The translations under genes and the position numbers were made by a program. Of a stretch of 64,000 nucleotides of DNA, positions 23,343 through 35,945 are shown in pieces (position 1 is the stretch's first letter; every line of letters starts with the position of its first letter). The stretch is from Kalmusia sp. IMI 367209 (lineage: Eukaryota > Ascomycota > Dothideomycetes > Pleosporales > Didymosphaeriaceae), in assembly GCA_027946365.1 (NCBI GenBank), contig JAPEUQ010000004.1:3534001-3598000 (forward strand). Reading direction: 5' to 3'. The notes under the pieces are model-generated. The model saw only the letters and a program-made list of their open reading frames with translations. It was not told the DNA's origin and ran no database searches.

Positions 23343-24197
23343 ATGGCGACCGAGCCGCCGGTCAGCTACGGCATGATCCATAACACATGCTGGGTCTGCA
23401 AGTACCCCCCACCGCTCTCTCTATATGCGCCCGATCCCTCAGCTGCGCCGAAAGCTCACACGGCCCACTTCTACGATCTTCAATGCCACGACTTCGGCCA
23501 AGACGATGACGGCTACACCGTCACGCACCTCATCTGCGCCAACTGCATTACCCACGCATGGGTAGCCAGTCAACAAGATTTCGTCCCGTGCCCAATGTTT
23601 TGGTGCAAAAGCAACGCTGGCTTCCCTGCGTTCAAACCAATCCAAGACCTTACAATCAACCAAACGCTCATCGACCGCGTCGCAAACAAGATGCTCGAAC
23701 TGGAAGCAAAAAAGCACCTAATTGACGTCGACAGTGACGATTTCGCCTCCATCCTTCTCTGCCTCTTCCAATTCACTCTCGACGCTACCGCTAATCCACT
23801 AGCCTCGGGCAGTCTCTCCGACCCCGTTGGTACCGACGCCGACTTCACATTCGTCCTCGCGCCGCTAAATCAAATCTTTCTCACCATTGTCCACTCCCTG
23901 GCTGGCGCCCGCAAGCATGTATTTTCTCCTATCGAGCTGATGAGGCGCCTTGGTGAAGCTCTGGACGATGCGCTGCGAGAGTATATTCGTCGACATGATA
24001 CTAGACTTGGTCCTTGGGGTCAGCATGCTATAAACAACGGGCAGAAGTCGTGGTTCTTGAAGCAATCCAAGTTCAAGAACTCGCTTTATGTGGAGATGGG
24101 CATGCGTTGGGAGGTCATTATCCACCAGACTGTAAACGTCTTGTGTTTGAGGCATGAGGAGCGATTGGGTGGTATGGCAGACGAAGCTAATTCCTAG
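23343..24197 (+). CDS. Diverged RING-like protein, paralog of the divergent neighbour, 284 aa
   Basis: Single exon, ATG at 23343. The N-terminus has a variant zinc finger: C16-x2-C19, H62-x2-C65-x2-C68-I and C83-x4-C88. The Cys that should precede His62 is missing, though C48 might substitute, and the last pair is x4 rather than x2. The helical region matches the neighbour: APLNQIFLTIV against NPIAQAFLTFI, SPIELMRRLGEALDDALREYI against SPERIRSKLEALVRQVLWNKC, and LCLRHEERL against LAIRHLERF. This points to an inverted duplication followed by fast divergence. Function unknown; an altered RING could mean lost ligase activity. Confidence 0.65.
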   Translation: MATEPPVSYGMIHNTCWVCKYPPPLSLYAPDPSAAPKAHTAHFYDLQCHDFGQDDDGYTVTHLICANCITHAWVASQQDFVPCPMFWCKSNAGFPAFKPIQDLTINQTLIDRVANKMLELEAKKHLIDVDSDDFASILLCLFQFTLDATANPLASGSLSDPVGTDADFTFVLAPLNQIFLTIVHSLAGARKHVFSPIELMRRLGEALDDALREYIRRHDTRLGPWGQHAINNGQKSWFLKQSKFKNSLYVEMGMRWEVIIHQTVNVLCLRHEERLGGMADEANS

Positions 24198-24648
24198 GGT
24201 TTTTGTTTTTATATTTCACGATTGGTGGCGTGAGATTGGCTTAGGGTATTGACCTTGCTAGCTTCCTTACCCTTTCCCATCTATACTATTCTAGATGGCG
24301 TGTCATACAGATTGACGTGATTTCTCGATGCTTCAGGTGCATATCGTTCATGTGATGCTTTTGCCTTCCCTGTTCTCGTTTCGATCCTCTATTTTCCATA
24401 CATTGGTTCAATAAGATAGTTTAAATTAACGCAGCTCAAAACAGTTTTCTGCTTTAATTCAAGACTATTTCTCATCATTTAAGATGCAAATATTTTCTCC
24501 TCTACTCATATCATGTGAGTTGCAAGCTGTAGGTAGAGTCCCAGGGCCAAGACAGCAAAATGACACACAAGCCAGCCATTCATACGCAAAGAGTGTACAG
24601 TTCGGGTATCTAACTCATTTACACAGCCTCAAAACCGCACCATATACA
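24198..24648. other. Intergenic, convergent 3' ends
   Basis: The stretch lies between two convergent genes and shows no coding frame. It contains AT-rich 3'-UTR-like sequence. Confidence 0.4.
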
Positions 24649-27109
24649 TCACTCCTCCAACCAATCACTCGCGCCTTCCACCACCGCCGTCGCAATCGCC
24701 ACCCACTTCTCCTTGCTCGATTGATCATCCTCTTCAATCGCCTCCACAATACCAGGAAAGGTAGCTCCCGCATATCCCGTCCATTTCCCCGGCGCAAAAA
24801 CTACATGCTTGAACCATGGCCTGCCGTCCAGACCTTCAGCATACAGAAACTTCCTCTCGAGGAACTTATACTTTGTGTTGATGCGTCTGATGGCATAGTA
24901 TAGTTGGAGCTTCTCCCACCACTTCCACCAGGGAATGTCGTTGTCATAGAGCTGCTGAAGAAGCGCAGCAGCGGTGCCATCTTGGATGGTGGCTGCGAAG
25001 TGGAAGCGGGATACAGCGGCGTCAAGGGGTGCAAAGACGTCTTGTTCACCCTCGTCCTCCTTCACCTTGTTTGCGTCCTTTGCTGTCGCCTTAACACTAT
25101 GCACATATCTTTTTAGTCCCTCTGCATATCTTGTAGCATTCAACTGCACAACGGGCGTCTCCACCAATTTCGCCGCGACTAGCGCCCACACCTTCGCAAT
25201 GGTTTCGTGGTATTGGAAGGAAGGATCGCCGTACTTCTCCATCCAATCGAAGGAGTCGTAATTGGAATGGTAGTGGTAGACAGCGCCTTTACCACCGTAA
25301 CCGAAGCCCATGTCAATGGAGGGGATACCGGCGAAGTCTTGGAAGGCGGTGAAGTCGGAGCCGGAGCCCATAGTGGAGACATGCTTATTCCAAACGTCGC
25401 CGACAGTCTGACCGGGAACGGTTTGGTTAGGCGAAGGGATCAGGTCGACTGCGCACTATTAGCAACTTGAATAGGTGAAAAATGAATACACTTACGTGTG
25501 TCGATAACGACCTTCTCTACGAGCGGAGCTGCCGAGAGTCTAAAATGCGGACCGTTTGTGCCAACGTCCACGTTGAGGTATGCAATAGTAGAGGCAGAGA
25601 GCCAGGGCAAGTATTCTTCCACCCACTCCGTCGAGCCAACGAGACCGTACTCTTCGCCATCCCAGCTCGCGAAGACGACTGTCCTCAGGGGCTTCCAGCC
25701 AGCGCGGAGAGCCACACCAAAGCTCCTAATGACTTCGTTGAAAGCCGCAGATCCACTGTTTGGATCGCCAGCGCCGCCCGCAATCCATGCGTCTCTGTGG
25801 TTTCCTAGCACAACGACCTCATCCGGAATCGTACCATTGATAATACCGATAACGTTCCACAAGGGTGTTGTGACATACTCTTGCTCGTTCACGAGGTTCA
25901 ATGCGAGATTGTCGGGTGAGGGCCCAATGTTGTAGTCAACCCCCTTGTATCCGAGTCCGCCGCCTTGCCAGAATTTGTTGAACGAGGTTGCTTTGGGGCC
26001 GTGGCCGTTGAGAGCTTTCAGCAGCGGGAGCGCGTCTTGATATGATATCGGGATAGAGGGAATCGATGGAATAGCATGGCTGGTATCCTGGCGGGGAGCG
26101 CCTGGCTTCGAAGGATAGCCTGGGGTAGTTGGGTCGCCGGGGGCAAAGCCTTGAACGATTAGCACAAGATTGATTCGCGAGTACAATTAAACATACTCAA
26201 GAACTGGCAGCTGCCTCTTTGGACGCTGCTCGGCTGGCGTGCCGGACCGTCAGGGTATGTTGCATTACCGTTCTGCTCCGTGACTTCCCCGTCGTCACCT
26301 GGGTCGCTGTACATTACCACACCTACCATGCCGAGCTCCTGCGCCCGCTTAACCTTGAGCCCACGGAAGACGCCACCGTACTTGGCGAGTGCGATCTTGC
26401 CCTTGAGGCTGATGTTGGCAGCCTTCAGATCCTCAAAATCTTTGTATGTGCCATAGTTGACAAAGACATAGCCACCTGTGACATTACCAGACGCACTGTA
26501 TCCATGGAATGTGGGAACCCGGTCAGCAAGCCCGCTCGATGCATCATCCTTAAGCACATCTTCTTCCAAGCTCGCCTCATACTTAATCTTCCATGCATCC
26601 TCAGTGGGGGCAACGCCGTTTTCACTGTCGATGTCCTTCTCCAATAGGGCAAGCCGGTGCCCCTTTGGATAATTGAGGTATACATCATAGTCCACGATCA
26701 ACGAGTTCTCTACACCAAACTCCTGCCACTGGTCTTTCGTCCAAATTGCCTGGCTCAAATTCTTCCCTGCTAAATGCGGCCCACTTGTATAATATCTGCT
26801 CCACGTTCTCGCCCTTTCTGAATCGGGTGTTTCCTTCAAGATCTCCACCAATTCCTCATAGTCCAACCCTCTTGAGCTCGGCCATCCCTCCGGCAACTTG
26901 TTCGGCAAGAACCGCAAGATTCCCGCCGCAGTATCTGAGTCGTCGTCTAGAGGCGCGAGATTGAGGATGAGGACGGCGGCAATGAGGCCTGTGAAGAGCG
27001 AGATAGACAGGAACAGGGTACAGATGTATCGCAGCGTATGATGCGGGTATCGATCGCGGTGGGGGCGAGTTTGCACGACGGTAATCAGGGGAGTGCGCTC
27101 GTCGCTCAT
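24649..27109 (-). CDS. M28 metallopeptidase, glutamate carboxypeptidase II / VPS70-like membrane protein
   Basis: Three exons (27109-26197, 26149-25496, 25448-24649), introns of 47 nt, 788 aa. Start chosen at 27109, in a perfect GCCACCATGA context; a codon 12 residues upstream is possible but weaker. A short cytosolic tail is followed by one membrane helix (about residues 27-48) and a lumenal or extracellular part: PA insert (about 220-300), M28 catalytic domain, and transferrin-receptor-like dimerisation domain at the C-terminus. The two-zinc site is complete: His in NHRDAW (about 423), Asp in GDPNSG (434), Glu pair in WDGEEYG (471/472), Asp in YLNVD and His in YHSNYD. Family members cleave C-terminal acidic dipeptides or act in vacuolar sorting; substrate here unknown. 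Convergent with the RING-like gene at its 3' end. Confidence 0.9.
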
Positions 27110-27792
27110 GGTGGCTTTCTCTTCGCCTACGCGAAAAGTCATCACATATGTATAACGTCAAGTCGCAGGTGCGACGGTTTGTGGAGCTCGAGAGCTTTGG
27201 TGGAGAGCTGGGTCGCGCCATTTGGACGTGTTTCGTCATCATAGCGGATTTGTAATGTCTTAGTCAAGGGTAGCACGGAACGTCAACTTTCCATGACAAC
27301 TCCTCCATCAACATCGTCATCACAGGTTCTTCAGATAAAGTGAATCTCTCTTTAAATTGTTTTTTAGTGATCGCATCTCAATTATTATTCAGGCCAGCCT
27401 CTTTTTTTCCACAATCTACCTGTGGCTTTTCGCCGCAGCAAATCAACCAGGATTTAGCGGAGGTACATCACTCGTGTCCGTGCCTTAATCTTGAAACGTT
27501 GAAGTTAGCAGATTTCTCCTCGACTCACTTTCATTATTTAAAACCATATTACTTAGAGGTCGTTGCAATACTTCGCAACGGTACCGCTCCTACTCCTCGC
27601 GTAGCTACTTGGCTAGGGATCCCCTAATAATTTCCTAAGACTAGATATGTAGATACAAATATGCTCATATCCCTTGGATTCTTGCTATATACCAACTATT
27701 TGAAAAATTTCACTAATTTTTGCAGTTCTGTTAACTATCCAAGTCTTACTCAGGGACGGCAATGTTCTCGGTTACCTCCGCTAGCCTTCCTA
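27110..27792. other. Intergenic between two minus-strand peptidase genes
   Basis: It holds the promoter of the M28 gene and the 3' region of the S28 gene. I see no further coding sequence. Confidence 0.4.
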
Positions 27793-29502
27793 TCAACCCT
27801 CCAACCAGCCTTTAATAATCTCCAATTCCACCCTTCTTAACCTCTTCACCCCTTCCCTGTCCGTTTTCTCACTCCTGAACAGATCCTCTCTGTGTGCTAC
27901 ATCCATCGCAAACAATGTGCGACTCCTGTCCCTATCCGTGACAAGCGGCAGCTGCAATGGCTCAAGTCCCGATACAGGATCATACTCACCCTTACTCCAA
28001 ATTATATGCGTTGAATTTTGAATCTCTGCAGGGCTAAAATGGTATCTAGATTCCATATCGGCTTTTGAGAGCATAGTTACGTTATATTGCGTTTTGCATG
28101 CAGCAATACTTAGAGTTTTATTAGAGGCCCGGGCAGGGAAGATGAGGCCAGGGGCAACATATCCAGAGGAGGATATCGGCGCGAATGAACCTGTTCATCG
28201 CCGTATTAGTCTATACTCGAGACGGTCGACTTGTGGGAATCAGCTAGAAGATACTTACACGTTATGTAACTGAACACATCATAATTAATCAATGGCACAC
28301 CGTACGAATGGAGAAAATCCGACATGTGCTCGTAGTCAAGACACTGCGCCCCCATCGGTCCATACCACATCCAATTTGCCTTTGCTAAGAGCTGGAGCGG
28401 ATCCGTGGAATTAAGTGCGAGCTTGATAATGTTGTCAAATGGATGAGCAACAGGAGTACGTCCTGGTGAAGCAGACGGGTAGTTCATTTCTGCGGCCATG
28501 GTGAAGACTTGGCTGAGAAGAGAGTAGAGGAAGGCCGTAGATGTAGCATTAGAGGGCTGTGGAGGCGTGCAAAGATTGAGCGTGGATTGGATGGATTTTG
28601 TATCATCTTCTTGATGTTAATAGATAAATTGATAACTGGACCATAACTTACTCGCATCGAGTTTCTGCTGTAGATTCTCGAAGGCATTCTTGATTTTTTC
28701 CGATGCTTTGAGTGAGTGATCGAAGTACAAACGATTTATCTGCACCTTGTAAGCAAACATGTAAACCTCCACCCTCTGAGTCTAAAAGAAATCCTACCCA
28801 GTTCCACCAATTATATGACTCGATATCCTCAGCTCCCCCAAAGCCCATGACGGGTCCTGCTGAGGCAATCGCGACATCGAATGTTTCTGGATGATTCAAG
28901 CGAAATGCACCAGTAAGGATACCGCCATAAGATCCTATGCCAAACATTAGCTCCACTTATGTGAAACATGCGAAAGCTGAAGAGAAGAGCTTACCACTAG
29001 CTACAACAACCTTGCTAGCATTTGAACCGGAAATATTGGACTTGAGCTGCCCAATAAACTCGACCGCATCCGCCATAACATTGTCTAGTGTAAGATATAC
29101 TCTATTCTGATTCTCGCTCGAGGCATTTCCGAAGGGCTTGCTAGGGCCGAAATAGCGATGCTCGAGGCTAACAGCTAGGCCATTGAGCTCCTTCGCCCAT
29201 TCATATAGAATAGTGTTGTTCTGTTCCAGTGGCTTAGCCGTATGAAGGTACATACGATAAGTTTAACTCACGGCACAGTCCAAGCGATCCGTTTCCTCGC
29301 CTTGGAACATTAATATAGGGCCTCCGGGCTTGAAGAATTCGTCTATGATAGAATACCGCTGCTGGAATGTCCCATAGTTAGAATCACTATGGTCGATCTT
29401 TTGTGTCAAATAAGAGTATGCGCATTGTTCAGGCGGTACTACTACCACCGCCTGCGCGAGGAATGAAATTGCCGCTAGGACGATAATGGAGCAGGTTTTC
29501 AT
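27793..29502 (-). CDS. Secreted serine peptidase, family S28 (prolyl-carboxypeptidase-like)
   Basis: Six exons: 29502-29272, 29220-28995, 28934-28798, 28745-28652, 28606-28259 and 28190-27793. They join to 477 aa with consistent phase. For the first intron I took the acceptor at 29221 (branch-like GCTAAG, then CAG) rather than an implausible 39-nt alternative. The N-terminus is a signal peptide (MKTCSIIVLAAISFLAQA). The catalytic triad is visible: Ser about 154 in GSYGG, Asp about 416 in GEYDPVSG and His about 445 in DVAHRED. The conserved block LEHRYFG precedes the nucleophile. The intron at 28935-28994 splits the Gly codon of GSYGG. S28 enzymes release residues after proline, often at acid pH, so a role in external protein digestion is likely. 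Several NxS/T sites fit secretion. Confidence 0.9.
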
Positions 29503-31221
29503 AGCTGGAATGTTGAGGAGACGATTGAGCGGATATGGAGAGAAATTACTGGAGCTCTTTAGAGATATTGAGTCATACATCGAGGGGGAGCGAAAATTTA
29601 TATATGTAAGCATATGATCGCTTACTGACTTCTGATATCATCGCTGTTTGACGCAGCTCTTGGTCATACTAGAAAGTTGCATATTCAAACCAGGCTCGCT
29701 GATTGGCGTAGTCAATTCGAGCCGCAAATTCGACACTGTTACAAGAAATCTGCAACCCAGCATAGTAGCCTTCGCAGCATTTGCGCTGCAATAGGAAATA
29801 TGCACTAAATCTACGCTAGTGTACTTTCGACTAAATAGCGTCAGTGTCGCACCTCATCGCTCGAAGAGGAGAGGAGTGAGATCCATGGGACGCCTGATGA
29901 TCCACCATACTGCAATTTTGATCATCGCCTTGTCGTCCAATCTAAGGCTGAATTGTTTGCCTATGCTTACCATGTCCCTAATTATAGCTTTCAATCTTGA
30001 AATTGTACCTATCCGCAGATGAAATTTATGAATTCTTTTCTGGCAAGTCTCAGAATATGAGACCGACTTTTACTGCGTTCAGATTGTAATTGGATGAAGA
30101 GTCGTGTGCAGTCCCCATTGGTTATGCTGAATATAATTCATTTGATTTTCCACATGCTATCCACGAAGCTCACCACCATGGATGGACACACATTGTGCAG
30201 TACTCAAAGCGACATACATATCACTGTTAGACAGAACTTCCTGCTGTATTCCGCTAAGTCTAGCCTGTCTCCTCACTAATTGTCTTGAATATCCTAGACT
30301 GCTTTGTCGTACTTAGCTAGATCATCTTCGAGAACTCTTTGGCTTTCAGCTCTCCTATTTATACCCGTCTATGGCATTCCCAAGCTTTGGATTACAGTTC
30401 CGCTCGTTGTATCTCACAGTAAAAATTCATTCATGTGATAGCTCAAGGGTATTCAATCAAGTTTTCTGAAGACCCCTGAATATCAACTTATCTTAGCCAT
30501 GAGTCAAGTTGCAGTCACTCTTTTTATCACGTGGGTTTCATTTCAACGTTGGTGGCCATCCGAAACTTCCTTATGAAGGCGATGATAAATTTCTTTAGCT
30601 TTTGAGAATATAAGTGCGGTCTTTTTGATCGCTTTTGTCTTCAATACTGGTTTATTCGTCCCTATTGTTTATCATGCATTGTACGTCTCTACAATGCCGT
30701 AAGGATGTTACCGACGACCACGTAACATATCTTGGTCCACTGTACGATCAGCGGCTCTATGAGCAGCATCATGGCATTCAAGGAGCGACATTGTCTGTGC
30801 AGGATGGGGGCTCAGAGCTTTCGGCCATAGAAAAGCACAGGTTAGGTTGGCTATGTTGAATAGCTCTCTATATGCATCAATAAATGTTACACTCGTGTGC
30901 ATGCCTGTGATTGTTGGGGCTATCAAACGACCGCTAGGTCACATAGACAGTACAACAGACCTCACCGGAGCGTAAAGCTTTCCTCTAAAATATTTCGCTG
31001 AGGGATCGAACGTATCACGGGCATGCTATAATAACGGCACACGATTGTTTTTCGAGCCTATACCAGGCCTGAATTGCACGCTGGGACACAGTTGCTCATG
31101 TCTGCTATACTCTTGCACGCCTACCCCATAGGCCGGCCAATCCCAGGGCCATATCGAAGCTAGCTCATTCGTCGCCTGCGCCTTCCCTTTCGGGTCAGAT
31201 CCGAGGTCCGTCAATGAACGC
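29503..31221. other. Intergenic region, 1.7 kb
   Basis: No supportable gene. Frames on both strands are under 100 codons and show no domain, signal peptide or exon joining. The region includes the upstream region of the S28 gene. Confidence 0.4.
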
Positions 31222-32698
31222 CTAGCCCGAGAACCCAACAACCTGTAAATTGTAGTTGCAAAGCGTTGCTGAGGTAGAGACCTAGAACGTGTCAGTATGT
31301 TTACCATCTCGATGCACAATACATGAAGAGACAGCTTACTTCGAGTGGGCCTGATGCTGATGCAATTACAGTGCTTCCATCTACAACCTCGATTCTTACT
31401 TTCCCTGCTCCCAGTCCTCCGAGCTTGAACTTGTTGTAACCCTCGCTGAGCTCGACCCTATCCAGCTCTTTATCGTCATTGATAACTACCGCAACCAATC
31501 CTGTTCTTCCCTTCGCAACGAGTACCGCACCGCTCACAACATCCTCCACGTTCCCCACGTCCCTCGGCTTTCCGAAACCGTCCGCACCACAATCAGCGTT
31601 GACCGTTAATGTATGATGCCAAAATGCGCCTTGCACATCCTCATCCGTTGGCACCATACCGGCCGTAGTCGTATCGCCGCGCTTCCAAGCTTGAATAAAG
31701 GGTGCTATGATCTTCCAATAACCCTTGTGATCATATTCCCTGGTATAATTTAAGATTGGAGTGCCCGCAATCGGTTCCTCCCAGCTGTTACCTATGTAAT
31801 GGCTTTCTCCCGCGTCATTCCAGGTCTGCAGCTCAATGATATCCGACTGCAACGCCAGTGCTTGTTCAAGTCGCACCTCGAGATTGTCCTCGCCGCGAAG
31901 ATACCAGTTTTGGCCTGCATCAATAGGCTTGAACTGCAAAGGAGAGATGCCTAAGATGAAGAGCTTCCCCGCGCTATGAGCCGCTGAGAGATAGGTCAAA
32001 TCATCAACGTCCGACACGGTGGCCTTTCCAGCTGCTGCTGCAGGCCATGCATTCCAGTTGAAGACGCCATCGATGGCAGCGCGGTCAGAAAAGAAATCTG
32101 GGCGGGGCGTGGCTTGATAGAAACCGGGGATGACGAGGACGTCGCCGACGGCAGCTTTGAAAGTGGTCCATTCGTCATTCGATACGGTTTCGGCCCCAAA
32201 GGTGGAGACGATAGATCTCCCGTTGTATTTGAAATAGGAAGGTCTGGTGAGAAAAGGTTTCAAGTATCCTGTGTATTGAGATGGGCTTGTGAAGTAGGCT
32301 GCGGAGGCGTGATCAAAGGAGAAGAAGAGGCCGAAATTTAGCGAATCGGCTTGGTCGAAGAGCTGGGCTACTGTGTTGGTGGCCCAAGAGTCAAGCGAAT
32401 CTGGGTCCTCGTAAGTGCAGTGCTACGCTAAATCATTGAAAAGCGATTTTACTGATGTTCAGTGCGAAAGCGTCAAGACCCAAATTCTTCGCATCGACGA
32501 TGTCCTGCTGTGTATGATCAGGCGTGATGGAGCCTATCATATAGTGGGCAACACTAGAAAGCTTAAGTGACCAAGCTTTTCTCAAGTGTTGATAGTTGCC
32601 TACATTGGTTTGCCAGAAGCTTGTCGCACGGTTTTTGTCGGATTGCATGATGCTATAGCCAATATGAAGCTGACGACGGACCCAAGAACGATATGCAT
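31222..32698 (-). CDS. Secreted GH71 alpha-1,3-glucanase (mutanase-like)
   Basis: Four exons: 32698-32604, 32553-32453, 32400-31340 and 31281-31222. Introns are 50, 52 and 58 nt; the joined protein is 438 aa. The start at 32698 gives a signal peptide (MHIVLGSVVSFILAIASC), then the GH71 opening VAHYMIGSITPDHTQQDI and LGLDAFALNI. Further family landmarks are FGLFFSFD, VLVIPGFYQ, a GVFNWNAWP block and the IIELQTWNDAGESHYIG block. The last small exon supplies a CNYNLQVVG C-terminus found in fungal members. GH71 enzymes cleave alpha-1,3-glucan, a fungal wall polymer, so the likely roles are wall remodelling or attack on other fungi. Length is that of the catalytic domain alone, with no carbohydrate-binding module. 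Confidence 0.9.
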
Positions 32699-33711
32699 CT
32701 TGAAGAAAAATAGGAAACAGAAAATGATTGGCTTAAAGCAATTGATTAAGCTATGAGTTTCAGAGAAGTAACAAGCAGGCTACATTAAAGTTTATATACT
32801 CTAAATCATCGCTGTACTCCAATGTTACATTCAGGCTTCCACTCGCAGCAACTCGAATCCCATTTGAGAAATCGACAACTATGCAGGCTTCTATTTCGAG
32901 AGCCTCTCTGGGGTCTGCAATTTGAACGACCCCTTTAAGCCTTGACCTCGTCGGGGGGCCAAGCTAGTCATGCGTAGAAAGCCCCGGAAAACAAAACAGG
33001 AGGAGATGCCATATGCAGACTTTACATGCCTTATAAAATGGACAATCACTTGTGAGGGGCCGTCTTCGGCTAGAACCCATGCAGATAGGCGTTACAGTGT
33101 CCCAATCGGGCATCTTGTCCGAAGCCTCCGCCAAATGATATACAGATCGAGGGCGATCGCAGATGCACACTTTCAGTCACGAGTATGACTGGTGCTAGCT
33201 ATTACTGGATAGGAAGTTCAAACGTCATCCTACAGTGGTTCCTATGTCCTTGAATGTCACTGCCCGGGTGCAAAATCGCGGCGAGCTCACGCGTGATTTT
33301 AGCATTAGTTCCACCAAGTCTTCGTCTTTCTTAACGCCGAAAGCACAGCCCATTTCAAGAATCAGAATCCTATAAATGAGCCCTCTGGACTTTCCTCCAA
33401 GTTCTGGCAAGGCTGAGACAATGATTCGGAGTGTCTGCACTGTGGGGCGATCTTTCGATATATCTTGCATGGAGATTATCCAATGATATTTATGGCTTGA
33501 GTAGCACCACAGCGCAGCCAACTTTTGTATTTCGGAACATGCCACATCTTCGCACTCGGATCCAGTTCTTGCCGCAGATTGATTTTAACTGCCTCGCATA
33601 ATTAGATAGATATACATCTCTACGCCTCACTCAACTCTCTCTGCCTTGCGTTTCACACGAACTCACTGAACCATACCCCTGTCTAATCACACCTGCTACA
33701 TTTACACCACC
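32699..33711. other. Divergent promoter region
   Basis: About 1 kb between the GH71 gene (minus) and the Cys-rich surface protein gene (plus). No further gene is supportable. Confidence 0.4.
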
Positions 33712-34574
33712 ATGAAGGTTATCGCGAGGCATTTAACGTGTCTCACGTACCTCATTTCCGTCGTCTCATCAACGTGTTACTTCCCAAATGGCAATACAAC
33801 ATTAGACACACCTTGCAACAGTAGTGACACCTACTCAACATGTTGTGGGCCAGGCTACGCATGTCTTTCTAACCATGTTTGCGCCCTGACAAAATATGTA
33901 CCGAGCGATATCGCGAGTACATCTCCAAACTACGTCCGAGGAGGCTGCACAGATAAGACGTGGTCCAGTCCGGAGTGTCCAAAGTTTTGCAGAAATGCAC
34001 CTAAAGGGGACAATCTCGGTATAGGCGGCATGGGAATCGCAAAGTGTGATGGCGAGGGGCAGATCAATCGATACTATTGCCGTAACCGCGAGACGGCAGA
34101 TCTGAACGATACCGTACTTTGTACTGATAAGTCGTATTATTTTGAACTTGCAGGTGAGCTCGAGTTTCGCGTTAGTTCGATGTTCTCTAATAGATGTGTG
34201 CTATAGGCTTCCCTACGACAGTGACTATTATTGGGCAGACTGCTACGTCGACATCAGAGCCGTCTTCGACTTCGGAATCGTCGTCCTCCCCGCCACACAA
34301 AGACCATCTCGGGCTTGGCCTGGGTGTCGGCCTTGGGATACCCCTACTCGTTGCCATCGGCATTCTCTGCTTCCTTCGGCACCGACGCTCCCGCAAGCCC
34401 GCCTTTGAACTCGATACAACACAGTCAAGGGCTGGAGATACGCAAAACTCGCGATGGTACTCGTACAAGGATTCTCAGAATTCTTCTGCTTCCGCTCCCA
34501 GAGAGCTTGGTACTGGCGAAATACATGAAGCTCCTTCGTCACAGACGTATGAGCTTTCGCAAAAGGGCAATTGA
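33712..34574 (+). CDS. Cys-rich single-pass surface protein, 269 aa
   Basis: Two exons (33712-34153, 34207-34574), intron 53 nt with a split Gly codon. An N-terminal signal peptide is followed by a compact Cys-rich ectodomain: CYFPNG, then STCCGPGYACLSNHVC, CTDKTW, CPKFC and YYC. This pattern is common to a large family of fungal surface proteins of unknown function. Then come a Ser/Thr-rich stalk (TSTSEPSSTSESSSS), one membrane helix (about residues 185-205, LGLGLGVGLGIPLLVAIGILCFL) and a basic stop-transfer sequence (RHRRSRK). The cytosolic tail of about 60 residues is Ser-rich. The layout resembles wall-stress sensors in topology, but no WSC domain is recognised. Function unknown. Confidence 0.8.
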
Positions 34575-35945
34575 ATATTACCTAGGTGTTGAATACCTCA
34601 TAGAGTCGGGCAATTGAATACACAGAAAGGACAAAAGAAATACTATAGCTTGTCCTCAGATACTGCAGTAAGACCTGTACCAGAGCGCACTTTCTACTTG
34701 CATGAGTGGATTCACTATGGAAATGAATCTTGACATAATACAAAATAATTTTTACCCAGGCCATACATTGTTCAGATGCAGCCATGATTGCCGCTCATTA
34801 GATCTATCGTGCGCAACACGGTAATCGCTTGAATCGACATGCAGGTCCCGGCGTTTCTCAAGAGCTAAAGACATAGTTGAACTACAACTATTTTTTCTCT
34901 CAATCCATACTTCAGCGGCCTTTTCGACGACCGTAGCAGGGTTGAATACGGCAAGATTGCTGTAGCGCTTCACTTACACCCTCCACACATTGCGTCTTTG
35001 TTCCATCTCACCAACATCTCTCTTTGTTACGTGACGCTGTGTAAGTCAGTGCAAGTCACCAATTCGCTCAGCAAATTGTAGGGTGCATATCGCTATACAA
35101 GTGCTCGGATCAGGAGAAATAAATCGTGCAAGACCTAGCCCTCAGTGTGACTTGTATTCTGGAAAGGACAAGCATCATATTTGGACTCATTTCACACAAG
35201 AGCCAACTCCTTAGTACAATAATCTATCAGACCATCCGGACCTGCTGGGATGATATGATGTATGGACGATGTAGCCGTACCTATCCTTCCCGCGAGACAA
35301 TCATTACACGTGCTCAGAATTGATGAGGGGCTGGCATGGGCGCACGCGAGGAATTAGGAGAAGGAGGCCACCAAGGAATCGCTCAAGGAGAAGACTTGTC
35401 CGATTTGAGAAAGGGGACCCCATGAATGATTAGTTGTGAAGTACTAGGACTGACTCGGGTATTTTTTTGTGGTCACTTTGAGCCCTGGGATGCGTAGTGG
35501 ATAGGAGAACTATCTCCAGAATTGCTCTGTACGTGTAAAATAGGTGTTGTACAGATAGTGAATGCGACGCACAGACTTCGAGATTTGTATGATTCACACT
35601 TTGAAGGTTCCACTGAAGTTGCTATGCAGAATTTGGATACGTTGAAGGCAGTGGATGCTGAAGATAGGCCGAGTTAGTTGAGCAAGATAGGTGTATAATG
35701 ACTGGAAGTCGCTTACTTGTTATAAGCAGTCACTTTCCAAGCTCCATCAACCATAACTCTACATGCTTGGATGAAGACATTGCCGTTCACTCTACCGTCG
35801 GAAATTTTGAAAAATCACATGGAACTACACTCGCACCATCCGTGCGAATTCCGAGGGACCCCGTTCAAGCCCCTGTCCAGAAGACGTATCATTTTCTGTT
35901 TTCCCCACTTTCTCTCTCAAGTTCCACTCCTTTGTACGAATTATG
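34575..35945. other. Intergenic region, 1.4 kb
   Basis: No supportable gene. A minus-strand frame at 34752-34973 lacks an ATG at its start and matches nothing I recognise. Confidence 0.4.

Noticed and set aside
29233..29271. 39-nt first intron for the S28 gene
   Set aside because: It is below the usual minimum; the acceptor at 29221 gives 51 nt with a branch-like motif and keeps the frame.
32404..32452. Other acceptors (GCGTAG, TTTAG) for the second GH71 intron
   Set aside because: They shift the frame or create an immediate stop; only the acceptor ending at 32401 restores the family sequence.
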